Origin: Streptomyces malaysiense
Lineage (GTDB): Bacteria; Actinomycetota; Actinomycetes; Streptomycetales; Streptomycetaceae
Direction: 5' to 3'
DNA length: 64,000 bases
Assembly (NCBI RefSeq): GCF_000980885.2
Contig: NZ_LBDA02000029.1
Span: forward strand, 1 to 64,000
Shown piece after piece: positions 42,048 through 50,408 of this stretch. Positions within the stretch are counted from its first letter, which is position 1. Each line of letters starts with the position of its first letter. Position numbers and translations under genes: made by a program. The notes beneath the pieces are model-generated. The model did no database searches and had not been told where the DNA came from. It saw only the letters and a list, made by a program, of their open reading frames with translations.

Positions 42048-43325
42048 TCATACCGCGACGGGCTCCCGCCCCGCCACCCGCGCCGCCCGCGACCCCAGCA
42101 CCGTGATGGTGACGACGCCCACGACGGCCAGGAGGCCGACGGTCACCGTGCCCGGCCAGCCGTTCGCGCGGAAGGCGAGCGCGCCGACCGTGCTGCCGAC
42201 GCTGGAGCCGATGTAGTAGGCCGACTGGTAGAGCGCCGAGGCCTGGGCGCGACCGTGGGTGGCGGTCTTGCTGACGGCCGAGGAGGCGACCGCGTGGCCC
42301 GCGAAGAAGCCCGCGGTGATCAGCACCAGGCCGAGGAGGACGAGGGGGAGGGACGTGGCGAGGGAGAGCAGCAGGCCCGCCGTCGTCGTGCCGCCCGCCA
42401 GGTACAGCGCGCCCCGGCGGCCGAGCCGGCCCACCAGGCGGCCCGCCGTGGACGCGGAGGCCGTGCCCACCAGGTAGACCAGGAAGATCGAGCCCACGAT
42501 GCCCTGCGGCAGCCCGAACGGCGCGCCGGTCAGCCGGTAGCCGATCACCGTGTACACGCCGCCGAACACCGTCATGAACAGCGCGCCGATCGCGTACAGC
42601 CGGCGCAGCAGCGGGTCGGAGAGGTGCGTGCGGACCGTGCCGAGCAGGACGCGCGGGCGCAGCGAGCCCGCCCTGAAGTGCCGGGGCGCGGGCAGCAGCA
42701 GCCGGAACGCCACCGCGCAACCGACCGCGATCACCCCGATGACCCCGACCGACACCCGCCAGCCCCACATCTGCGCCACCCAGCCGGTGATCACCCGGCC
42801 GCTCATGCCGCCCACGCTGTTGCCCGCCACGAACAGGCCGATCGCCGTGACCAGCGCGCGCGGGCGCACCTCCTCGGCCAGATACGCCTGCGCCGAGGCC
42901 GGCAGCCCGGCGAGGGCCGCGCCCTGCACCGCGCGCAGTGCGACCAGCGCGCCGATCGACGGCGCGAAGGGCACCAGCAGGCCGACGGCCACCGCGACCG
43001 CCAGCGAAGCCGTCATCACCGCACGGCGCCCGAAGCGCTCCGACAGGGCGCTCATCGGCAGCACGAACAGCGCGAGCCCGCCGGTCGCGGCCGCCACCGT
43101 CCAGCTCGCCTCGCTCGCCGCGACCCCGAAGTCGTCGGAGATCAGCGGCAGCAGGGCCTGGGTGGAGTACAGCAGGGCGAAGGTCGCGACCCCGGCGAGG
43201 AAGAGGGCGAGGCTCATCCGGTGGTAGCCGGGGCCGCCCGGGGTCAGCCGGGAGTCGGAGGAGGGGGTGGTGACAGGGGACGCGGCGTCCAGGGTGGTGG
43301 ACGCCCCGGTACTGGCGGGAGACAT
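42048..43325 (-). CDS. MFS transporter (drug/sugar efflux type)
   Basis: The product has 425 residues with about twelve membrane helices after a Ser/Thr-rich cytosolic N-terminus of about 35 residues. The signature after helix 2 is seen as LPMSALSERFGRRAVM, and VAGNSVGGMSGRVITGWVAQ and a second GRLVGRLGRRGAL loop follow. It resembles YnfM/NepI-like exporters. It is divergent from a LysR regulator with 62 bases between, so the regulator probably controls it. The substrate is unknown. Confidence 0.88.
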   Translation of the reverse strand: MSPASTGASTTLDAASPVTTPSSDSRLTPGGPGYHRMSLALFLAGVATFALLYSTQALLPLISDDFGVAASEASWTVAAATGGLALFVLPMSALSERFGRRAVMTASLAVAVAVGLLVPFAPSIGALVALRAVQGAALAGLPASAQAYLAEEVRPRALVTAIGLFVAGNSVGGMSGRVITGWVAQMWGWRVSVGVIGVIAVGCAVAFRLLLPAPRHFRAGSLRPRVLLGTVRTHLSDPLLRRLYAIGALFMTVFGGVYTVIGYRLTGAPFGLPQGIVGSIFLVYLVGTASASTAGRLVGRLGRRGALYLAGGTTTAGLLLSLATSLPLVLLGLVLITAGFFAGHAVASSAVSKTATHGRAQASALYQSAYYIGSSVGSTVGALAFRANGWPGTVTVGLLAVVGVVTITVLGSRAARVAGREPVAV

Positions 43326-43387
43326 GCTTCGACCGTAAGGACGCGCCTCTCATCCGTCCAATGCATGGAATCGTCATAATCGTTCCC

Positions 43388-44341
43388 ATGCAGCATCAGC
43401 AGAGGTCAGGGGCCCGCCTGTCACCATCCGGTGACACAGAAGACATGGCGCTGTTGCTGGCGCCCCGCCTCGCCTACTTCGCCGGCGTGGCCCGCAACGA
43501 ACACGTCACCCGCGCCGCCCAGGAGCTGAACGTCCCCCAGTCCACCCTCTCCCGCGCGATGGCCCGCCTGGAGCAGGACCTGGGCGTGGAGCTGTTCGCC
43601 CGCCGCGGCCGCACCCTCGTCCTCACCACCGCGGGCCGCACCTTCCTCGCCTCCGTCGAACGCGCCCTCGGCGAGGTGGAACGCGCCGCCGAGGAGGTCC
43701 GCGCCGACGCCGACCCCGCCACCGGCAAGGTCGCCTTCGGGTTCCTGCACACGATGGGCGCCGAGACCGTGCCGGGACTGCTCGGCGCCTTCCGTGCCGA
43801 GCACCCGCGCATCCGCTTCAGCCTCGTCCAGAACTACGGCGAGGCCATGCTGGAGGGCATGCGCGCCGGCCGCCTCGACCTCTGCCTGACCTCGCCCGTC
43901 CCGGACGCCCCCGACCTCGTCGTCCGCCGCCTGGACGAGCAGAAGCTCCGCCTCGTCGTCCCCGCCGACCATCCGCTGGCGGGCCGCCGCCGGATCCGGC
44001 TGGCCGAGGCGGCCGAGGAGAACTTCGTGACCCTGGAGCCCGGCTACGGCCTGCGGCGCATCACCGACGCCCTGTGCCGCGAGGCCGGGTTCGCGCCCCG
44101 GATCGCCTTCGAGGGGGAGGAGGCCGAGACGCTGCGGGGCCTGGTCGCGGCCGGGCTCGGCGTCGCGCTGCTGCCGCCGCCGACGGTGCCGAGGCCGGGC
44201 GTGGTGGAACTGACCGTCACCGCGCCCCGCGCCGTCCGCGAGATCGGTGTCGCCTGGCCGGCCGGCCGCCCGGACACCCCGCCGGTCGCCGCCTTCAAGA
44301 AGTTCCTGCTGTCGCGGAGGGGCAACCTGCTCCCCTCCTGA
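43388..44341 (+). CDS. LysR-family transcriptional regulator
   Basis: The product has about 317 residues from ATG 43388 (the frame is open to ATG 43361). The N-terminal winged helix reads PRLAYFAGVARNEHVTRAAQELNVPQSTLSRAMARLEQDLGVELFARRGRTLVLT; a periplasmic-binding-like effector domain follows from about residue 105. It is divergent from the MFS exporter gene across a 62-base gap that contains ATGCAT and TCATAATCG segments, candidates for its T-N11-A-type site. It probably activates the exporter in response to a substrate. Confidence 0.9.
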   Translation: MQHQQRSGARLSPSGDTEDMALLLAPRLAYFAGVARNEHVTRAAQELNVPQSTLSRAMARLEQDLGVELFARRGRTLVLTTAGRTFLASVERALGEVERAAEEVRADADPATGKVAFGFLHTMGAETVPGLLGAFRAEHPRIRFSLVQNYGEAMLEGMRAGRLDLCLTSPVPDAPDLVVRRLDEQKLRLVVPADHPLAGRRRIRLAEAAEENFVTLEPGYGLRRITDALCREAGFAPRIAFEGEEAETLRGLVAAGLGVALLPPPTVPRPGVVELTVTAPRAVREIGVAWPAGRPDTPPVAAFKKFLLSRRGNLLPS

Positions 44342-44371
44342 ATCCCGCACGGGTCCCGGCGGCCGGACGGG

Positions 44372-45136
44372 TCACCGCCGCCGCAGCGACTTCCCGAACC
44401 CCGCCGCCAGCGGCATCCGCAGCCCGATCGGCGGCGGTGCCGCCAGCGCGTCCTCGACCGGCCGGGACACCGGGTGCCCGAACAGCGCGCCCCGCATGAA
44501 GTCGGCTGCCAGGCACTCCACTTCGTCCCGGTGGCCGTTCAGCCGGTGCCCGTCGGAGTGCACCTCGAACCGGCACACCTCCCGGTTGACCTTCTTCGCC
44601 CGCGCCGCGAGCCGGAACGAAAGCTCCGGGTCGCTGCGTTCGTCGTTCGTGCCGTGCACGATCAGCACTCGCCGTCCCACCAGCTGCTTCACCGGCTCGG
44701 CGGGCGCGGCCACGTCCTCCTCGGGCAGCCAAGGGGCCAGCGCCACCACCGAGTTGACCGCCTCGTGCCCGCCCGCCCGCAGCGCGGCCCGGCCGCCCAT
44801 GCCGACGCCGACCAGGCACACCGGGACGTCTCCGTACCGCCGGACGACCTCGTCCGCGGCCCATTGCGCGTCGGCGGCCAGATGGGCCTCGCTGCCGTTC
44901 CAGCCCCGGTACCGGTAGCGGACGGTGTGTACGGCCAGGCCCTCGCCCCTTCCCGTACGGACGAACCGCCGGCCCAGCGAGCGCACGAACGCCGCCGTCC
45001 CCGTCAGGGACGGCCTGCGCGCGGAGACCTCCTCCCCGCCGGGCAGCAGCAGCACCACCCCGCACACCGAGTCCGGCACCGCCCCGACCGCCCTGCCCAG
45101 CCCGGCCGTGCGGACCGGCGTCGCTTGCTGTCCCAT
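44372..45136 (-). CDS. Alpha/beta-hydrolase-fold protein without nucleophilic serine
   Basis: The product has 254 residues. The fold is visible from GVVLLLPGGEEVS, then VCLVGVGMGGRAALRAGG at the nucleophile elbow, VLIVHGTNDERSDPELS with a plausible acid residue, and FEVHSDGHRLNGHRDEV with the histidine. At the elbow the usual GxSxG serine is replaced (GVGMGG), so ordinary hydrolysis by a serine nucleophile is unlikely. It may be a binding protein or use another mechanism. It converges with the LysR gene and is divergent from add. Confidence 0.8.
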   Translation of the reverse strand: MGQQATPVRTAGLGRAVGAVPDSVCGVVLLLPGGEEVSARRPSLTGTAAFVRSLGRRFVRTGRGEGLAVHTVRYRYRGWNGSEAHLAADAQWAADEVVRRYGDVPVCLVGVGMGGRAALRAGGHEAVNSVVALAPWLPEEDVAAPAEPVKQLVGRRVLIVHGTNDERSDPELSFRLAARAKKVNREVCRFEVHSDGHRLNGHRDEVECLAADFMRGALFGHPVSRPVEDALAAPPPIGLRMPLAAGFGKSLRRR

Positions 45137-45264
45137 GGCAGAACAGTGTCAGAAACCGCGGTGTACGAAACCCGTTCATGCGGTCACCGTTGGGTCTCGA
45201 CGTAAAGGAGACGGAAAGCAGACGGAAAACGTCCGGCCATGTCCGGTTGCGGGACCGGAGCTTT

Positions 45265-45276
45265 CTACGCGCGTAG
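45265..45276. promoter_or_regulatory. Nucleoside-regulon operator in the add promoter
   Basis: A perfect 12-bp palindrome CTACGCGCGTAG, preceded by T, ends four bases before a -10-like TACAGT (45281-45286) and 16 bases before the add start codon. A protein bound here would block RNA polymerase. Confidence 0.82.
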
Positions 45277-45280
45277 GCGG

Positions 45281-45286
45281 TACAGT
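45281..45286 (+). promoter_or_regulatory. -10-like box of add (possible leaderless transcript)
   Basis: TACAGT lies six bases before the ATG of add. No ribosome-binding site is visible before the ATG, so transcription probably begins at or next to the start codon, giving a leaderless mRNA. Confidence 0.55.
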
Positions 45287-45292
45287 GCGGAA

Positions 45293-46480
45293 ATGACGAG
45301 CCAGACTGCACCGAAGGGGACCGTCCCGGCGAATGTCGCCGGGCACGTACCGACGCCGGACCAGATCCGCCGGGCGCCCAAGGTTCTGCTGCACGATCAT
45401 CTGGACGGCGGGCTCCGGCCCGGTACCGTCGTCGAACTCGCCCGGGACAGCGGGTACGCGGAGCTTCCCGAGACCGATCCCGGCAAGCTGGGGATCTGGT
45501 TCCACGAGGCCGCCGACTCCGGGTCGCTGGAACGCTATCTGGAGACCTTCCGGCACACCGTCGGCGTGATGCAGACCCGGGAGGCGCTCGTCCGGGTCGC
45601 CCGGGAGTGTGCCGAGGACCTCGCCGAGGACGGGGTGGTCTACGCCGAGGTGCGGTACGCGCCCGAGCAGCACCTGGAGCGGGGGCTGACCCTGGAGGAG
45701 GTCGTCGAGGCGGTCAACGAGGGGTTCCGGCAGGGGGAGCGGCTCGCCCGGGAGGGCGGGCATCGCATCCGTGTCGGCGCCCTGCTCACCGCGATGCGGC
45801 ACGCGGCCCGCTCCCTGGAGATCGCCGAACTCGCCAACCGCTACCGGGACTCCGGCGTCGTCGGCTTCGACATCGCCGGCGCCGAGGCCGGGCACCCGCC
45901 CACCCGGCACCTGGACGCCTTCGAGTACCTCAAGCGCGAGAACAACCATTTCACCATCCATGCCGGAGAGGCCTTCGGGCTGCCGTCCATCTGGCAGGCC
46001 TTGCAGTGGTGCGGCGCCGACCGGCTCGGGCACGGGGTGCGGATCATCGACGACATCGAGGCCCGTCCGGACGGGTCGGTGCGGCTCGGGCGGCTCGCGT
46101 CGTACGTCCGGGACAAGCGGATCCCGCTGGAGCTGTGCCCCAGTTCCAATCTTCAGACGGGAGCCGCGCCCTCCTACGCCGAACATCCGATCGGACTGCT
46201 GCGCAAACTTCTGTTCCGGGCCACGGTTAATACCGACAATCGCCTCATGTCGCACACCAGCATGAGCCAGGAGTTCGAGCATCTTGTCGACGCGTTCGGT
46301 TACACGCTCGACGACCTCCAGTGGTTCTCCGTCAATGGGATGAAATCAGCGTTCATTCCTTTCGATGAACGCCTTGCGATGATCAGTGACGTCATCAAGC
46401 CCGGATATGCCGAACTGAAATCCGAATGGCTGTTTCGGCAGGCGTCTCCCACCAGGGGTTCTACGGATTCCGAGGGGTAG
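45293..46480 (+). CDS. add: Adenosine deaminase
   Basis: The product has 395 residues. It deaminates adenosine and deoxyadenosine to inosine and deoxyinosine, feeding the purine nucleoside phosphorylase further along. Zinc ligands and catalytic residues are seen: [13 protein letters not shown] (HxH), [10 protein letters not shown] (His and catalytic Glu), RLGHGVRI (His) and [10 protein letters not shown] (Asp). It is longer than the classical 340-residue enzyme, as usual in actinobacteria. ATG 45293 has no ribosome-binding site and lies just after a -10-like box; a perfect operator palindrome is directly upstream. Confidence 0.95.
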   Translation: MTSQTAPKGTVPANVAGHVPTPDQIRRAPKVLLHDHLDGGLRPGTVVELARDSGYAELPETDPGKLGIWFHEAADSGSLERYLETFRHTVGVMQTREALVRVARECAEDLAEDGVVYAEVRYAPEQHLERGLTLEEVVEAVNEGFRQGERLAREGGHRIRVGALLTAMRHAARSLEIAELANRYRDSGVVGFDIAGAEAGHPPTRHLDAFEYLKRENNHFTIHAGEAFGLPSIWQALQWCGADRLGHGVRIIDDIEARPDGSVRLGRLASYVRDKRIPLELCPSSNLQTGAAPSYAEHPIGLLRKLLFRATVNTDNRLMSHTSMSQEFEHLVDAFGYTLDDLQWFSVNGMKSAFIPFDERLAMISDVIKPGYAELKSEWLFRQASPTRGSTDSEG

Positions 46481-46623
46481 GCGACCGGCTCTCGCGGTAC
46501 GGAATGCGGACGCGCTTTCACGAGGTGTCCGTATTTCGGTGTTTGCGGGTCCGGGTGCGGCGCGTTTACGGTCATGGACCGCTCCTGAAGTTTCCTGTCT
46601 CCGCATTCAAGGACGCATTTACC

Positions 46624-46932
46624 ATGAAGCAGTCTGCCGTCAAGACCCTCGGTGTAGCCGCTCTCGGTGCCGCCTTCGCCGCCGTCGGCGCGGGCGCCGC
46701 CAACGCGGCCCCCGCCGCTCCCGACGCCACGCAGGTCGCCAGGGCGCTGCCGGGGACCGTCGAGACGCTCACCCAGGGGCAGGGCGCCGTGGCCTCAGGC
46801 GTGGCCGCCGCGAAGCCGGCCGTGCAGCGGGTCCTCGCGCAGGGTCCGACCGGGCTGCTCGGCGGCCTGCCGCTCGGCGGCACGGGCCTGCCCACCCACG
46901 GCATGGGGGTCAACGGGATCCCGCTCGGCTGA
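46624..46932 (+). CDS. Small secreted Ala/Gly-rich protein
   Basis: The product has 102 residues from ATG 46624. A Sec signal peptide (MKQSAVKTLGVAALGAAFAA...ANAA, cleaved at about residue 29) is followed by a short helical region with ALPGTVETL and a Gly/Leu/Pro-rich tail (GLLGGLPLGGTGLP). No domain is recognised. Streptomyces species export many such small wall-associated proteins. A second, similar-sized secreted protein lies at 54714-55118, but the two do not look homologous. Confidence 0.75.
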   Translation: MKQSAVKTLGVAALGAAFAAVGAGAANAAPAAPDATQVARALPGTVETLTQGQGAVASGVAAAKPAVQRVLAQGPTGLLGGLPLGGTGLPTHGMGVNGIPLG

Positions 46933-47000
46933 CGCCGTCACCACCCCGACGCCGCCGTGACGTTCCGGATCCGACCGGGGCGCCCCGGCGGCGTGCCGTG

Positions 47001-47204
47001 TCACCAGCTGGTGGCGCGGGCCTTGTCCTCGGACGGCAGCAGGATCCACAGGGCTATGTAGATCAGGAACTGAGGGCCCGGCAGCAGGCAGGACAGCACG
47101 AAGATCACGCGCATCGTGGTCGCGGAGGTGCCGAAGCGGCGGGCCAGGCCCGCGCACACTCCGCCGATCACGCGGCCGTGGGTGGGTCGGGCAAGGGCGG
47201 TCAT
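47001..47204 (-). CDS. PspC-domain small membrane protein
   Basis: The product has 67 residues, with GGAGGAT five bases before the ATG. It is one PspC domain: GRVIGGVCAGLARRFGTSATTMRVIFVLSCLLPGPQFLIYIALWILLPSE, with an amphipathic N-terminus and one or two hydrophobic segments. PspC-like proteins take part in envelope-stress responses in other bacteria; no partner genes are beside this copy. Confidence 0.9.
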   Translation of the reverse strand: MTALARPTHGRVIGGVCAGLARRFGTSATTMRVIFVLSCLLPGPQFLIYIALWILLPSEDKARATSW

Positions 47205-47280
47205 GACATCCTCCGTGGTCGTCGGTCGGCTTGATCAGCTGTCTACGACGATACGGATACGAAGGGGACGAAGCATCACT

Positions 47281-47844
47281 CTAAGGAGCGATTCCGACCC
47301 TGGGAATCGTCGGGGTCCGCCCCTGGGAAAGCGCCTCCTGAAAGCCGGCCGGCTCCGCCTCCAGGCACTCGTGCGGCCGCTCCCACCTGCGCAGCCGCGC
47401 ACGGGCCGCCGGGACGACGAGCAGATGGGCCAGTATCGCCCCGGCCGTGTTCAGCAGCAGCGAGTCGACGTCCACGACCCGGCCCGGGACCCCCGTCTGC
47501 AACAGCGCGATGCCGAGCGAGACCAGGCAGGCCGCGGCGGCGGTGCGCAGCAGCGAGGCGAGCGGGGAGACGATGAGCCGGCCGTGCGCCATCGGCAGCA
47601 GCACCCCGAGCGGCGCGAGCAGCGCGAGCCCCTCGCCGAGCGGCTTCACCGCGGCCGGCCACCCCAGCGCCAGGTCGGCGCGGATACCGGCCAGGGGGTG
47701 CAGGTTGGGCGGCGTCACCCAGGGCACGTCCAGTGGCCGCAGCATCAGCCAGGCGACGAAGACGATGTGGGCGAGGAGGAGGATGCCCCCTGCCGTCCGG
47801 ACGCGGATGGCGGCGATGCCGCCGAAGTCCCCTTGACCCTGCAC
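47281..47844 (-). CDS. VanZ-family membrane protein
   Basis: The product has 187 residues from GTG 47844, with a GGGGG run just upstream; the frame is open to 47964 but that part overlaps the divergent acetyltransferase gene. Four to five membrane helices with VanZ features are seen: ILLLAHIVFVAWLMLRPLDVP, LALLAPLGVLLPM, and LVSLGIALLQTGVPGRVVDVDSLLLNTAGAILAHLL. VanZ-like proteins affect teicoplanin susceptibility in some bacteria, but most Streptomyces copies have no known role. Confidence 0.85.
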   Translation of the reverse strand: MQGQGDFGGIAAIRVRTAGGILLLAHIVFVAWLMLRPLDVPWVTPPNLHPLAGIRADLALGWPAAVKPLGEGLALLAPLGVLLPMAHGRLIVSPLASLLRTAAAACLVSLGIALLQTGVPGRVVDVDSLLLNTAGAILAHLLVVPAARARLRRWERPHECLEAEPAGFQEALSQGRTPTIPRVGIAP

Positions 47845-47953
47845 GACCCCCAAGACGCGCTGGCCCGTACGATCGGTTCCGCATCGGGGTGTGAGCGTCC
47901 TCGAACATCCGGTCGAACGGCTGGGTCGGCAGACATGTCCTGGGGGATGACTG

Positions 47954-48607
47954 ATGGAGACCACGCGGTCGTGGGTCGAGGGGTGGGCCGTTTCCCGGCG
48001 ACTGCCCGAGCCGGTGGACGTGCCCTGGGGGCTGCGGATCGAGGTCGGACAGCCGACTCAGGCGGTCCGCCACGTGCTGCTGGACGCGGACACCGATGCC
48101 GACGCCGACACCGCGGCCGGAATCGCCCGTGGGCTCATCGGCACGGTCACCGAGCCCACCACGTGCGTCAAGGCGTTTCTCCCGCCGGGCGACATGGAGC
48201 CATGGTTCTCCGCCGAGTGGGAACCCACTGTTCCCTGCTTCCTGATGGCCGCCGATCTGCGCCCGTCGCGCGTGCGGGCGCCGGACGGGTACACCGCCAC
48301 CGTCGAGACCGCCGACGGTGTCACCTGCGTGCGTGTCCTGAGCGCCGACGGGGAACTCGCCGCGCGCGGCCAGGCAGGTCTGACCGACACCGCCTGCGTC
48401 TTCGACCAGATCGTCACCGAGCCGGCGCACCAGCGCCGCGGCCTCGGGACGGTGGTGATGGGCGCGCTCGCCGACGCGGCCGTCGAGAGCGGGGTGTCCG
48501 CGGGCGTCCTGGGCGCGACCGTCCAGGGCCGGGCGCTGTACGAAGCGCTCGGCTGGAAGGTCCTCTCCCCGCTGAGTGGATTCGTCTACAAGCCCGTCGC
48601 CGTGTGA
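47954..48607 (+). CDS. GNAT-family N-acetyltransferase
   Basis: The product has 217 residues. The acetyl-CoA-binding motif A is seen in the C-terminal half: VFDQIVTEPAHQRRGLGTVVMGALADAAVESG, followed by LYEALGWKV (motif B). The N-terminal half is divergent. The substrate cannot be told. Its 3' end overlaps the convergent DUF397 gene by 22 bases. Confidence 0.85.
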   Translation: METTRSWVEGWAVSRRLPEPVDVPWGLRIEVGQPTQAVRHVLLDADTDADADTAAGIARGLIGTVTEPTTCVKAFLPPGDMEPWFSAEWEPTVPCFLMAADLRPSRVRAPDGYTATVETADGVTCVRVLSADGELAARGQAGLTDTACVFDQIVTEPAHQRRGLGTVVMGALADAAVESGVSAGVLGATVQGRALYEALGWKVLSPLSGFVYKPVAV

Positions 48608-48864
48608 CCGATGAACTCCGCCCACGCCGACGCCCCGATCACCAGCACGGGGCCGTCGGCCACCTTGCTGTCGCGGACGGGTACGACACCGGGGACGCCG
48701 TCGGCGACCTCGACGCAGCTGCCGCCCTCGCCGTTGCTGTACGTGCTCTTGCGCCAGCGGGCGGCGCCCAGGAAGTCGTACGTGACCTCGACGCAGTCGC
48801 CGCCCTCACCGTTGCTGTAACTGCTCTTGAACCAGCTGGCGTTGTTCAGGTCGAAGTCGCGCAT
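48586..48864 (-). CDS. Tandem DUF397 protein
   Basis: The product has 92 residues and contains two DUF397 units: WFKSSYSNGEGGDCVEV and WRKSTYSNGEGGSCVEV, the second followed by VPVRDSK and a short tail. DUF397 genes nearly always follow an XRE/DUF5753 regulator gene, as here, where the two overlap by 19 bases. The pair forms a BldB/Scr1-like regulatory or toxin-antitoxin-like module widespread in Streptomyces, with DUF397 as the small partner. Confidence 0.88.
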   Translation of the reverse strand: MRDFDLNNASWFKSSYSNGEGGDCVEVTYDFLGAARWRKSTYSNGEGGSCVEVADGVPGVVPVRDSKVADGPVLVIGASAWAEFIGHTATGL

Positions 48865-49676
48865 CGTCTGAAGTCCTCCGCCGCCGACTCGATCAGGGCC
48901 AGGGACGCCTCCGGCGACAGCGCGGCGACCCTGAGCAGATCGTATGCGCGCTCCGCACGCTTCACCACAGCCGGATCGTCCATCAAAGTCCCCGAGAACG
49001 ACGTCTCCGTGTAGGCGATCGGAGGGGCGTCCTCGAAGTCCATGAGTTTCAGCGACCCGTTGATCGACGCGTGCGCCCCAGCCGTGTACGGAGTCACCGT
49101 CGCCCAAACCGAGCGCTCCCTCATCAGCTCCGCGATGTGGTCGAGTTGACGTGCCATCGCCGCAGGGCCGCCCACCGGGATACGCAGCACGTTCTCGTGC
49201 AGGATGACCCAGTACTCCGGACGTGTGACGTCCTTGAGGATGTGCGCCCGTTCCACGCGGGCCGTGACGATGTCCTCCACGTACTCGTCCGTGACGAACG
49301 GGTTGGCGGCCAGGATCACCGCGCGGGCGTACTCGGGCGTCTGAAGCAGACCCGGGACCGCCGAAGGCGCGAACTCGCAGATACGCGTCGCCAGCCGCTC
49401 CAGCTCCACGACCTCCGCGAAGTAGTCCGCGTAGCGCCGGTCGTTGATCAGCTTGCGGCACAGGCGCTCGAAGAAGCCGTCGCTCCTCAGGGTCTGGTCG
49501 ATGCGCTGGGCCACGTCCAGCTGGGGTTTTCGGATCGCTTGCTCGAACTGTCCGATGTAGCCGCCGGAGACGAAGACCAGCTCTCCCAGCTGTACCTGGG
49601 TGAGTGCCGCGTCCTCCCGGCGCCGTTTGAGTTCCGTTCCGAAGAACTCCCAGATGGCCTGCGGTGCGTTGGCCAT
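48846..49676 (-). CDS. XRE-family regulator with DUF5753 (Scr1-type)
   Basis: The product has 276 residues from ATG 49676, with AAGGGGG six bases upstream; an in-frame TTG at 49682 is less likely. The N-terminal helix-turn-helix reads LKRRREDAALTQVQLGELVFVSGGYIGQFEQAIRKPQ. The rest is DUF5753 (EFAPSAVPGLLQTPEYARAVI, LHENVLRIPVGGPAAMARQLDHIAELM, VVKRAERAYDLLRVAALSPEASLALI). It overlaps the downstream DUF397 gene, the usual arrangement. It most likely regulates that partner or developmental genes. Confidence 0.9.
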   Translation of the reverse strand: MANAPQAIWEFFGTELKRRREDAALTQVQLGELVFVSGGYIGQFEQAIRKPQLDVAQRIDQTLRSDGFFERLCRKLINDRRYADYFAEVVELERLATRICEFAPSAVPGLLQTPEYARAVILAANPFVTDEYVEDIVTARVERAHILKDVTRPEYWVILHENVLRIPVGGPAAMARQLDHIAELMRERSVWATVTPYTAGAHASINGSLKLMDFEDAPPIAYTETSFSGTLMDDPAVVKRAERAYDLLRVAALSPEASLALIESAAEDFRRCATST

Positions 49677-49781
49677 GGCCAACCCCCTTGTCGCGCCTCG
49701 TGCTTGTGGGGTGCGGACTGCTGCGCCGAGTGTAGCGGCGGAGCGTCACACCGAGTGCACGAAGCGTGAAAGCGGAAGCCG

Positions 49782-50408
49782 CTAGCCCGTTCCCTCCTGG
49801 ACGTCGCTCTCCGGCGGCGCCGTGGTGCCCGGATGGTCGCGGACGTCGTCCGTGCAGGCGTAGCGGCGCAGCGGCGAGGGAGCGGGGCCGCCCAGGACGA
49901 CCGAGCCGTCGCCCTCCGTCGCGGCGGAGTCGGAGAGGGTGCAGACCACCTGGGCGAGGGCGGCGGACGAGAGGTGGGAGGGGGCGGTGCCCAGGCGGAG
50001 GGTGTCGTCGGGGTCGTGCGGGGCGGGCCCGGAGACGGTCAGGCCGCCCGGCACGTAGGTGGTGTAGCCCGCGGAACGTTCCGCCGTCGAGGGGGCGGCG
50101 GCCAGCTGGTCCAGCAGACCCTGGGCCACCATCACCCGGCGGCGGGCGTCAGGGGTGCCCTCGGGGACCCGTACCGTGCGGTCCACGGTCACCAGGGACG
50201 CCCTGCACAGCAGGAAGACCTGGACGGGGACGCCTTGCTGGGTCGCCTGGCCCGAGCCCGTCAGCGAGCACGGGACCCGTGAAGGCGCCGGGCCGAAGTC
50301 GGTCGGCACCTGGGTGGCGCGGATGCCGCAGCCGGTGAGCAGGGCGCCGAGGAGGGGCAGGGCCAGCCAGCGGCTTCCGTGGCGTGACCGTCGTCGTACC
50401 GTCGTCAT
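49782..50408 (-). CDS. Lipoprotein of the afsQ operon (GerMN-like)
   Basis: The product has 208 residues. The lipoprotein signal is RWLALPLLGALLTGCG with the cysteine near residue 27. The mature part has VPVQVFLLCRASLVTVDRTV and ARRRVMVAQGLLDQLAAAPSTAERSAGYTTYVPGGLTV, which looks like a GerMN-type sporulation-germination domain. ATG 50408 overlaps the afsQ2 stop by one base (TGATG; GTG 50411 is an alternative). It completes the afsQ1-afsQ2-lipoprotein operon and, sitting outside the membrane, may modulate the sensor kinase. Confidence 0.85.
   Translation of the reverse strand: MTTVRRRSRHGSRWLALPLLGALLTGCGIRATQVPTDFGPAPSRVPCSLTGSGQATQQGVPVQVFLLCRASLVTVDRTVRVPEGTPDARRRVMVAQGLLDQLAAAPSTAERSAGYTTYVPGGLTVSGPAPHDPDDTLRLGTAPSHLSSAALAQVVCTLSDSAATEGDGSVVLGGPAPSPLRRYACTDDVRDHPGTTAPPESDVQEGTG

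Noticed and set aside
45265..45276. CTACGCGCGTAG as chance G/C-rich palindrome
   Set aside because: Exact or near-exact copies occur at five nucleoside-gene promoters, and I found none in the other intergenic regions of the window that I checked.
48586..48607. Overlap of DUF397 and acetyltransferase genes as evidence that one is false
   Set aside because: Both products have clear family motifs, and a 22-base convergent overlap is common in dense genomes.
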